From the NCBI GenBank assembly GCA_964606735.1, contig CAZSHI010000018.1, positions 1-44,498 on the forward strand: a stretch of 44,498 nt of DNA, read 5' to 3'. The stretch comes from UBA5109 sp964606735. GTDB lineage: Bacteria > Pseudomonadota > Gammaproteobacteria > Pseudomonadales > Pseudohongiellaceae. Positions within the stretch are counted from its first letter, which is position 1; the number at the start of each line of letters is the position of its first letter. Made by a program: the position numbers and the translations under genes. The notes beneath the pieces are model-generated. The model did not search any database. It saw nothing but the letters and a program-made list of their open reading frames with translations, and was not told the DNA's origin. Shown in pieces: positions 38,601 to 44,498 of this stretch.

Positions 38601-40787
38601 GATACCGGGGTGGCTTTCCTGCAGCCCTTTGGCACACCAGCCGACCTGGAAGAATTCGGTTCGATCTGGAATGCGCGTGATGAACTGTCGGATATCACCC
38701 AGGCGAATCTGGCGGTACAGCGTACCGTTGCTGGTGGGGCCTATACCGAAAATGCCGGTTCCAAGCGTTACATTTTCACCTGGCTGGATTCAATCAGTTC
38801 TGGTACCACCGGTGTGGTGGACAGTGCAGAGGTGGTTGATTTTACCGCCAGTACCTTTAATCCTGCCGGTAATAACAATTACCGTTATCTGGGCATTTCC
38901 GATTCTTCCATAGCCACGGACCTGGTGGACTATATTCGCGGTGTTGATAAACCGGCTCGTAACTGGCGTTCAAGACTGACGGATATACCGGGTGATGGCA
39001 CCTCAACACCGGCTTATTGGATTCTGGGTGATATCGTCAATTCCTCACCTATCGTGGTTAATCCGCCCGGCAGCCGTTACAACATTCTGTATGGCGATGA
39101 CACCTACGACGCCTTTCAGCAGCAATATGACAGAAGGCGTCAGATGATCTATGTGGGCGGTAATGACGGCATGATTCATGCCTTCAATGGTGGTATCTGG
39201 GATTCCGCGCTGAGTGCGTTCTATACCCAGCAAATAGACCCTGATACAGGAACCTATACTCTTGGGCAAAGTCATGAACTCGGCGCGGAAATGTGGGCTT
39301 ATATCCCGATGAACCTGCTGCCACATCTGCAATGGTTGCGGGAAGTTGATTACCCGCATGTCTTTTATGCCGATGGCGCCATTCAGGCTTATGATGTCAA
39401 TATTTTCACGCCGGATGCTACACATCCGGGCGGCTGGGGAACCATTCTGGTTGCCAATATGCGACTGGGTGGCGGAGACTTCGCGCTTGATCTGGACAAT
39501 GATGCTGCCGATGACTTCACCATGCGTTCGGCAATCGTCATTCTGGATATTACCGACCCGGAAGGTCCGCCTGAACTGATTGCTGAAATTACCGACCCGG
39601 GAATGGCCTTCACGACTGCTGAACCGGCGCTGGTCAAGGCCAGAGTTCCCGATGTTTCCGGCTCCTATTCATCACCTTCCATCAATGAGTGGATTCTGGT
39701 GTTTGGTTCCGGGCCAACCGAACTGGATTCGGTCACCAGTACCCAGGATGCGAAAGTTTTTGCCTATGATCTGGTTGACCGCCAAATGATTACGATAGCC
39801 ACTGGTGCCCAGGTGCCGAGCAGCGACCCGTCCGGGTTCTTTGGTGATTTTCTGGTGGTGGATGCCAATAATGATTTTGTTGACGATGTGGTTTATGCCG
39901 GCACTGTAGAAGGCACCGAAGCGGCACCTGAGGGCAGGGTCAAGCGAATTGAGCTGGATTCAAGTTCGCCTGCCATGGGCCTGTCCAGCAGTGGTGGCAT
40001 GGCAGTCATGTCCGATTTGATTGACATTAACAAGCCGGTAACTGCCAGGCCAAATGTACGTAACAATGTCCTGAACAGTGAGCTCTGGGTCTTGTTTGGC
40101 ACAGGGCGCCTGTTCACTGCGGCTGATAATCGCTCTGCTATTCAGCAGTATTTTATCGGTGTAAAGGATTCAGCCTCTGCCGTGAGTGAGAATGCTCTGG
40201 TAGATACCACAGACCTGATCGTCAAAACCACCGGCCTTGTTTACGATGTGGATACGGGTGACTCCAATCCTGCTGCACTGGTATACAAGGATGGCAGTTC
40301 GGTCGGTACCAGTGTGGAATCCTTCAATGAACTTTATGCTGCGATGAACAGTGAAGCAGGCTGGATAACGGCACTGTCCTATGATGGTTCTTCGCCGGCT
40401 GAAAGAGTCTTCACGACTTCGCTGGTGCTGGGCAGCAGCATTATATTTACCTCATATTCACCGGATTTTGATTTATGTACTATTCAGGGAGATGGTGCGC
40501 TGTACGCCTATAATTTTAGAACGGGTACCGCCCAGTATTTCGGACCTTTCGGCTCCGATGAAAATGACATTGCCTATGCAGGTGTTGATCTGGGCCAGGG
40601 TGCTCCCTCGGCGCCAACAGCCATTGTTCGAACGGGTAACGAGGTGACTGTTGACGGCACCACCAATCAGGCTGACCTCTCAGTCGTCACCGGTTCAACA
40701 ACCGGTGTGACCAGCAGTACCGGTTTCTCCTCAGCCTCTGGCGGCGGTGGCAGGATGTCCTGGGAGCTTCTGGATATTCCGTTTTAG
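35646..40787 (+). CDS. pilY1: Type IV pilus tip adhesin PilY1, large form
   Basis: PilY1 is the pilus tip protein that promotes pilus extension, adhesion and surface sensing. The 1713-residue protein starts at an ATG (35646) with a good GAAAGGGG site and a signal peptide ending near AFA-QV; a TTG at 35598 is less likely. P. aeruginosa PilY1 has about 1160 residues, so this one is far larger. The N-terminal half has NVMLVMSNDHELYRKAYNDY, an EF-hand-like D65-L-D67-E-D69-G-D71 and NDLRDTLDGVQSVNTYSVGL. I see no DxSxS metal-binding motif of a von Willebrand A domain. A second EF-like loop is at 828-832. The conserved C-terminal propeller (from about 1124: NSSPIVVNPPG, MIYVGGNDGMIHAFNGG) holds the calcium loop DxNxDxxxD at 1406-1414, known in P. 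aeruginosa to control retraction. Confidence 0.93.
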   Translation: MLSKTSNYLAILAFWTLGPALAFAQVSSDFAAQPPLVGNAVEPNVMLVMSNDHELYRKAYNDYSDLDEDGDLETTYEDSITYAGYFDSNFCYAYDLTDLRFEPSVDISGSIDANGHRCDTAGAGLWSGNFLNWATMTHMDNVRNFLYGGYRVTDTATSGGSDGVTVLERTFLPEDAHSFVKVFTGLTQRYTPYTQSSISLCNTTYGSSSSAPLMRIAYGDWPQWSNTETVQCHYQSEENSGLNDQPDTGDRPSNYQPVVRVQVCVDGLDAGSSRCKAYTDSSTSDITYKPFGLLQDYGDAGNVYFGLMTGSYGNNTSGGVLRKDILPLTGNVSSSDDEIDLDNGTFLNQGASDGGIINTINRFRIVNWDYTNNRYDDCQASLIDISTFKAAATSVTECVNWGNPLSEIYLEALLYFSGDEVSNAVDGGGDPTNNFDTNDSSFIPSLPQLSWNDPLDTDNACATCAIVVISGGIGTFDKDEFPTIGYIWEDVGTSRLSAADLDELVDDVGDLEEISTNYYLVGNNGVTNNDMCSAKLIGDLSDVEGLCPEHPDLEGGFDMAGLAFHAQGNDLRDTLDGVQSVNTYSVGLTESTGSLSLTVNGNTVNLVPTCYAYATAATKVNDSGWERCSLLDIYIESFDDTGGRILVSWEDSHWGNSYDMDGVSRIEWCIGDDTSGCPGTPPSLDLGSGYNWADFDWKTSGLSDDTIQVRISTPQATSANAFRFGYIINGIDEELSSRPLVTNTPTAAMNAVTTTNLSGQYIVRATLANGEMSYLLRQGGYDITRVNANSGNRIIYTEPAVFTADPDSTVPFLNSPLWYTAKYGSFIDIDGDGTPYYIGSAADTREWDTRDTAGNEGADGIPDNYFPITNPSQLGGSLSLVLDNLSESISSGTAAAVVTNSSSGLGAVYQAYYHPQYTDDNENTITWGGVLHSIFIDESGRFREDNGIKGRLEGTSTDYVVDIYYDESVIPSRTRFQRYTQQNDPDTGVAFLQPFGTPADLEEFGSIWNARDELSDITQANLAVQRTVAGGAYTENAGSKRYIFTWLDSISSGTTGVVDSAEVVDFTASTFNPAGNNNYRYLGISDSSIATDLVDYIRGVDKPARNWRSRLTDIPGDGTSTPAYWILGDIVNSSPIVVNPPGSRYNILYGDDTYDAFQQQYDRRRQMIYVGGNDGMIHAFNGGIWDSALSAFYTQQIDPDTGTYTLGQSHELGAEMWAYIPMNLLPHLQWLREVDYPHVFYADGAIQAYDVNIFTPDATHPGGWGTILVANMRLGGGDFALDLDNDAADDFTMRSAIVILDITDPEGPPELIAEITDPGMAFTTAEPALVKARVPDVSGSYSSPSINEWILVFGSGPTELDSVTSTQDAKVFAYDLVDRQMITIATGAQVPSSDPSGFFGDFLVVDANNDFVDDVVYAGTVEGTEAAPEGRVKRIELDSSSPAMGLSSSGGMAVMSDLIDINKPVTARPNVRNNVLNSELWVLFGTGRLFTAADNRSAIQQYFIGVKDSASAVSENALVDTTDLIVKTTGLVYDVDTGDSNPAALVYKDGSSVGTSVESFNELYAAMNSEAGWITALSYDGSSPAERVFTTSLVLGSSIIFTSYSPDFDLCTIQGDGALYAYNFRTGTAQYFGPFGSDENDIAYAGVDLGQGAPSAPTAIVRTGNEVTVDGTTNQADLSVVTGSTTGVTSSTGFSSASGGGGRMSWELLDIPF

Positions 40788-40789
40788 TG

Positions 40790-40795
40790 TATAGT
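40790..40795 (+). promoter_or_regulatory. Possible internal -10 box before pilE
   Basis: TATAGT (40790-40795) lies right after the pilY1 stop and 40 bases before the pilE ATG. No good -35 is seen at 16-18 bp. It could give separate transcription of pilE. Confidence 0.28.
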
Positions 40796-40834
40796 AAACA
40801 GCTGAAACTGTTACCGACAGCGCTGGATGGAAAA

Positions 40835-41269
40835 ATGAAACAAATGAAGAAGAATGCACAGGGATTCACTCTCATTGAGTTAATGATAGTCGTGGCCATC
40901 ATCGGGATTCTGGCCGTGATCGCGATACCGGCCTATCGTGATTCGACTCTCAGGGCCAATCGGGCCGATGCACAGATCACCTTGAGTAGACTGGCGACCC
41001 TGCAGGAGCGCTATTACTTCCGAACCAATCAATACACCGGTGACTTTTCTGACTTACTCAGTGGGCTCTCAGACAATACGACCAGTATCAGCAGCGACGA
41101 AGGTTACTACACGGTGGCGCTGACCGCCTCGGCCACTTCCTGGAGCATGACAGCCACTGCAGCCGGTGGTCAGGCTGATGATACCCAATGCAACAAGCTG
41201 ACCCTGACCAACCTTGGCGCAAAAACCTCGGTGGATTCTGATAATAATGCCAGTTCGGAGTGCTGGTAG
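40835..41269 (+). CDS. pilE: Minor pilin PilE
   Basis: PilE is a minor pilin with a major-pilin-like N-terminus. The 144-residue protein from the ATG at 40835 has a 10-residue leader (MKQMKKNAQG) and a mature start FTLIELMIVVAIIGILAVIA with Glu5. It then has PAYRDSTLRANRADAQITLS and ATLQERYYFRTNQYTG, the PilE signature, and a C-terminal Cys pair (QCNKLTLTN and SSECW) that can form the D-loop disulfide. A GTG start 48 bases upstream would give a leader of 26 residues and is less likely. It is the last gene of the operon, and its stop directly abuts the stop of the convergent fimT. Confidence 0.92.
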   Translation: MKQMKKNAQGFTLIELMIVVAIIGILAVIAIPAYRDSTLRANRADAQITLSRLATLQERYYFRTNQYTGDFSDLLSGLSDNTTSISSDEGYYTVALTASATSWSMTATAAGGQADDTQCNKLTLTNLGAKTSVDSDNNASSECW

Positions 41270-41833
41270 TTATTCACAGACAAGCGGCTTGCCATTGGCG
41301 CCTTCTTTTATCCCATCTCCATCCCTGTCTTTTGCCCGGTAGGTGCGTCCACTGCGATTGATAATCAGTTGCTCTGCCTGTTCGGCTTTCTGACTAGCCG
41401 GACAAAAAGTGAAATTGCCGTTCTGATAATTGGTAAATCCCTCCGCCGTCATCTGCAGATACTGTTTGTTCTGAAAAGCCCGAAAGGTCAGTGTTCCAAT
41501 ATCGTGCTGTCCCTTAAATACCTGAACTAGCCGATCACTGCCGTTGATAAGCCTGTCGCCATTGTTGTCAGTAAAGACGATATAACCCTGCTGCCACTGA
41601 CCGCCACAGGTCCTGCCATCAGCACTCTTGCACAGAGTGGTCATGGTGCCTTCATTAATGGCCGTGTGGCGTGTGATACTGATGGCACGCTCTAACTGTT
41701 CTATGACTATCTGGGCTTGATGGTGTTCGACAAGGTTCGAGTAGGCCGGTATGGCCAGGTTGAGCAGAACCGCCAGGATGGCAAGGCTGCAAAGGAGTTC
41801 AATCAGCGTGTAAGCACTGGTTTTACTGGACAT
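41270..41833 (-). CDS. fimT: FimT/GspH-type pseudopilin
   Basis: This 187-residue protein is a second GspH/FimT pseudopilin. Its short leader MSSKTSA is followed by YTLIELLCSLAILAVLLNLA, with Glu5. The residue before the cleavage site is Ala instead of the nearly invariant Gly. The globular part has the GspH Cys pair (LCKSADGRTCGGQWQQGYIV), FTDNNGDRLINGSDRLVQVF, a calcium-like DRDGDGIKEGANG and a final VCE. FimT in some gammaproteobacteria binds DNA for natural transformation; whether this one does is unknown. It has an excellent GGAGG site and lies directly downstream of pilR in the same direction. Confidence 0.86.
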   Translation of the reverse strand: MSSKTSAYTLIELLCSLAILAVLLNLAIPAYSNLVEHHQAQIVIEQLERAISITRHTAINEGTMTTLCKSADGRTCGGQWQQGYIVFTDNNGDRLINGSDRLVQVFKGQHDIGTLTFRAFQNKQYLQMTAEGFTNYQNGNFTFCPASQKAEQAEQLIINRSGRTYRAKDRDGDGIKEGANGKPLVCE

Positions 41834-41904
41834 GACACCTCCGTGTGACAGTCCTGCAAGTTCCTGTTCAGTTAAGTGGATAAACCACTAGTTGTCAAAA
41901 TCCA

Positions 41905-43236
41905 TTACTTGTCGTCGAGTCCGAGTTTTTTGATACGGTAGCGGAAGGAGCGAAAGGACATGCCTAGCTTTTCGGCAGCAGCTGTTTTATTCCAACGGGT
42001 TGCTTCCAGTGCATTGAGAATGGCTGAACTTTCAACCTCTTCAAGGTGTTCTTCCAGTGAAAAGTCGCCGCTTGGGAGTTCTCTGGTGCTGCTTGTAACG
42101 GGTAGGTCGATATGCTCAATCTGATTGTTTTCGCAAAGCGCATAGGCACGTTGCAGCAGATTTTCCAGTTCACGGATATTGCCTGGAAAATCATATTTTT
42201 CCAGTTTCTCAAGGGCGTCCTGGGAGATCTTCACCTTGTCGGCATGCTGATCCTGTGAAAGTCGATCCAGGATATGTTGTGTCAGAATCGGGATATCCAT
42301 GCGATGTTCGCGCAGACTGGGTACCTGCAACTCAATGACATTAATCCGGTAAAACAGATCCTGCCTGAAGCTGCCTGTCTTGACAGCATTCTGCAGGTTC
42401 TTATGGGAGGCGCTGATGATTCTGACATCCACAGGTGTTTCATGTTGTGCACCAACCGGGCGTACACTTTTCTCCTGAATTGCCCGTAACAGTTTTACCT
42501 GCATGTGCAAGGGGAGATCAGCAATTTCATCGAGAAACAGGCTGCCACCATCTGCGGCCTTGAACAACCCGGATTTGTCCTTGTCAGCGCCGGTAAAGCT
42601 GCCCTTGATGTGACCAAAAAATTCACTTTCCATTAATTCGGAAGGAATAGCACCACAGTTAATGGCGACAAATTCCTTGTCTTTACGAGGGCCAAGGGCG
42701 TGGATCGCGCGTGCAGCCAATTCCTTGCCGCTACCGGATTCGCCTGAAATAAACACCGGTGCTTGTGAACGTGCAAGTTTGCTGATTTGATTTTTCAGTT
42801 CTTTAATCTGTTTTGATTCACCGATGATATTGACTGGCAGGGGAGCATCCTGTTTGCTTTCCTGTGCGGGTTCATGGCTGAGTTTCAGTGCAGAACTGAC
42901 AAGCGCCCGCAGTTTTATCAGGTCTACCGGTTTTGAGACGAAATCAAAAGCGCCGGCTTTCAGAGCGGCTATAGCCGTTTCCGTACTGCCATGGGCGGTG
43001 ATGACGGCAACTGGAATATGCGGGTATTCGGTCTGGATCTTCTGTACCAGCTCCAGGCCATCGCCATCAGGTAGACGCATATCCGTCAGGCAGAGGTGAA
43101 AATCCTGGGTTTTTAATAAATCCAGGGCCTCGGCCAGATCAGCTGCACTGCTGGATTGCAGATTCATGCGGCTCAGCGTGATTTCCAGGAGCTCACGAAT
43201 ATCCGGTTCGTCATCAACAATCAGGACTTTTTGCAC
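41905..43236 (-). CDS. pilR: Sigma-54 response regulator PilR
   Basis: PilR is the NtrC-type activator that switches on pilin genes with sigma-54 RNA polymerase. The 443-residue protein has a receiver domain (1-120, KVLIVDDEPDIRELLEI, phospho-acceptor Asp52 in CLTDMRLPDGDG, Lys in SKPVDL). The AAA+ domain (about 134-365) has Walker A GESGSGKE, the sigma-54 contact loop GSFTGA, Walker B GGSLFLDEIADLP and FRQDLFYRINVIELQVPSLR. A Fis-type helix-turn-helix closes it (KTAAAEKLGMSFRSFRYRIK). GSFTGA rather than GAFTGA fits PilR as I remember it from Pseudomonas. It is 24 bp downstream of pilS. Confidence 0.95.
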   Translation of the reverse strand: MQKVLIVDDEPDIRELLEITLSRMNLQSSSAADLAEALDLLKTQDFHLCLTDMRLPDGDGLELVQKIQTEYPHIPVAVITAHGSTETAIAALKAGAFDFVSKPVDLIKLRALVSSALKLSHEPAQESKQDAPLPVNIIGESKQIKELKNQISKLARSQAPVFISGESGSGKELAARAIHALGPRKDKEFVAINCGAIPSELMESEFFGHIKGSFTGADKDKSGLFKAADGGSLFLDEIADLPLHMQVKLLRAIQEKSVRPVGAQHETPVDVRIISASHKNLQNAVKTGSFRQDLFYRINVIELQVPSLREHRMDIPILTQHILDRLSQDQHADKVKISQDALEKLEKYDFPGNIRELENLLQRAYALCENNQIEHIDLPVTSSTRELPSGDFSLEEHLEEVESSAILNALEATRWNKTAAAEKLGMSFRSFRYRIKKLGLDDK

Positions 43237-43260
43237 TATCTAGCCTTCCGAGTTCTTTGC

Positions 43261-44498
43261 TTACAAAAACTGTTGTTCTGGTGGAGCAAAACGAATTCTA
43301 AAACAGGTTCTCTCATCCGGGGTTCGATTATAGGAAATCTGAGCCTGATAGGCTTCGCAGATTTCCTTACAGATAAACAGGCCGAGTCCGGTACCGGAGC
43401 TTGAGGTGGTAAAAAAAGGTTCAAAGATGCTTGCAACATTGTCTTCTTCAATACCCGGACCATCATCAATAATTTCCAACACCGGGTTTTCGCCATCCAG
43501 CTTGGCCTGTATGCAAATATGCGCCTTGCCTGTTTCTTTTATGCTGTAACGAATGCCATTTTCACATAAATTGGTCAAGATTTGTTCGAGTTGGCTGCTG
43601 TTGAACTGAATTGTGATGGCTTCATTTGCCAATTTGAGATCGATATCGACTTTATCGCGGTAAGATGCCTTGAACTTTTCAACGAATGTTGCCAGCCAGT
43701 CCTGAAGTGGGATCAGTTCGGGGATCATATCCTGGTTACGTGAAACACCGAGGATGTTGTCGATGATGGCATTGACGCGTTTACTGTGCGTTTCAATGAT
43801 TTCCAGCAAGCGGCGGTCATTTTCCAGGATGCTTTCCGATTCCTCCAGTAACTGGCCAGCGTGGCTGATAGCTCCCAAGGGATTTCGTATTTCATGGGCG
43901 ATACTGGCCGTCAGTCTGCCCAGGGAGATAAGTTTCAATTGCTGTGCACGGCTGCTGAGTCTCGAGTAATCTTCCAGAAAGATCAGCACATTGGATTTCA
44001 GATCGGGCTGTAAATAGGAAAAGCTGGGCTGTATTTCAGGTAGACCTTCTATGAGGGTGAGGGGTTTACTGCGATAAGAGTTGTCCTGTTGCCACTTGCG
44101 TAACTCAGTGAGCAGTTGTTCGGGCAATGTCAGAAACTTTTCATTCTGCGAGTCTTTCTGAAGAATTTTCAATGCTGAATTATTTGAGCTGAGGATGCCA
44201 CCTCCGTTGTTGACGACAATGATGCCGGTACGCATGCGTTGGATAATCTGGTAGTTCATTTCCTCTAGCGATTTCAGGTCTTCAGCCTGGCGCATGGCCA
44301 GTATTTCCCTTTGCAGAATTTTGCTGCTCAAATACTGCAAGGTAAGTGAAATGGCGAACAGGGTGAGCCCCAGCAGACCAACCTGTACGTAAAAATCATC
44401 AGGCCGTTCCAGCGTAAAGGAGAGATAGGTTTCCGAGTAAAAGGTGGCAAGTGTTCCCACTGCCGCCAGAAAAGTACCAATGCGGTTCTGAAAAAGAA
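43261..44498 (-). CDS. pilS: Sensor histidine kinase PilS, N-terminus beyond window
   Basis: PilS senses pilin in the membrane and phosphorylates PilR. The frame is open to the window's right edge (an extra 12 residues before the GTG at 44460 are in frame), so the usual six-helix membrane domain is only partly included. Two hydrophobic segments are seen, around TFLAAVGTLATFYSETYLSF and VQVGLLGLTLFAISLTLQYL. A PAS domain follows (MRTGIIVVNNGGGILSSNNS), then the H-box SLGRLTASIAHEIRNPLGAI, the N-box LTNLCENGIRYSIKE, and the G boxes EIIDDGPGIEEDN and GTGLGLFICKEI. The C-terminus is intact. The partner pilR is adjacent, so the assignment is firm although the protein is truncated at the window edge. 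Confidence 0.94.
   Translation of the reverse strand, partial: LFQNRIGTFLAAVGTLATFYSETYLSFTLERPDDFYVQVGLLGLTLFAISLTLQYLSSKILQREILAMRQAEDLKSLEEMNYQIIQRMRTGIIVVNNGGGILSSNNSALKILQKDSQNEKFLTLPEQLLTELRKWQQDNSYRSKPLTLIEGLPEIQPSFSYLQPDLKSNVLIFLEDYSRLSSRAQQLKLISLGRLTASIAHEIRNPLGAISHAGQLLEESESILENDRRLLEIIETHSKRVNAIIDNILGVSRNQDMIPELIPLQDWLATFVEKFKASYRDKVDIDLKLANEAITIQFNSSQLEQILTNLCENGIRYSIKETGKAHICIQAKLDGENPVLEIIDDGPGIEEDNVASIFEPFFTTSSSGTGLGLFICKEICEAYQAQISYNRTPDERTCFRIRFAPPEQQFL

Noticed and set aside
40650..40835. Sigma-54 promoter for pilE within the end of pilY1
   Set aside because: One GG-N10-GC (GGTTTCTCCTCAGC) occurs in the coding end, but the rest of the -24 and -12 consensus is absent.
1..44498. 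CRISPR array, insertion sequence, toxin-antitoxin pair or defence island
   Set aside because: No regularly spaced repeats, transposase motifs or defence genes were seen; apart from the integrase remnant the window is core genome.

Overview
The window looks like chromosomal core DNA of a gammaproteobacterium related to the Pseudomonas, Cellvibrio and Marinobacter side of the class. Base composition is near 50% G+C by eye. Nearly every gene has a recognisable gammaproteobacterial orthologue, and several blocks keep the gene order I remember from Pseudomonas aeruginosa. The exact genus cannot be read from the sequence.

Layout. (1) 1-970: the N-terminal part of a broken P4-type tyrosine integrase, lying just past the 3' end of a tRNA-Met. 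This is one end of an integrated element whose remainder lies outside the window. (2) 993-7904, minus strand: housekeeping run TPR lipoprotein - lolB - ispE - tRNA-Gln - prs - rplY - pth - ychF - tRNA-Met. (3) 8000-13273, plus strand: hemA - prfA - prmC - Sel1 protein - moeB, then a small VOC protein and a strong terminator. (4) 13495-18363: an RhlB-type RNA helicase facing gatC-gatA-gatB plus a small conserved gene. (5) 18639-23137: mreBCD, an unknown putative lipoprotein, an unknown membrane-anchored protein and a MOSC protein. (6) 23129-32501: ispB, rplU-rpmA-obgE-proB, rpsT, murJ, ribF-lspA-fkpB-ispH, with ileS missing from its usual place between ribF and lspA. (7) 32728-44498: type IV pilus minor-pilin operon fimU-pilV-pilW-pilX-pilY1-pilE, facing fimT-pilR-pilS; pilS runs off the right edge.

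The genes work together in a few themes. Translation: two tRNAs, peptidyl-tRNA hydrolase, release factor RF1 and its methylase PrmC, amidotransferase GatCAB, ribosomal proteins L25, L21, L27 and S20, and the ribosome GTPase ObgE. Envelope: LolB, IspE/IspH/IspB isoprenoid steps, MurJ lipid II flippase, MreBCD cell-shape complex, LspA signal peptidase. Surface motility and adhesion: the pilus tip and priming complex with its PilS-PilR control pair.

I found no clearly new multi-gene system. The points most worth a second look are the frameshifted integrase with its repeat-rich junction and a tRNA-Met whose first base pair is G-U, the long lysine/alanine tail on L21, the two unrecognised genes between mreD and the MOSC gene, the absence of ileS, the apparently leaderless TPR lipoprotein gene, the very large PilY1, and repeated gene pairs that converge with no room for a terminator.
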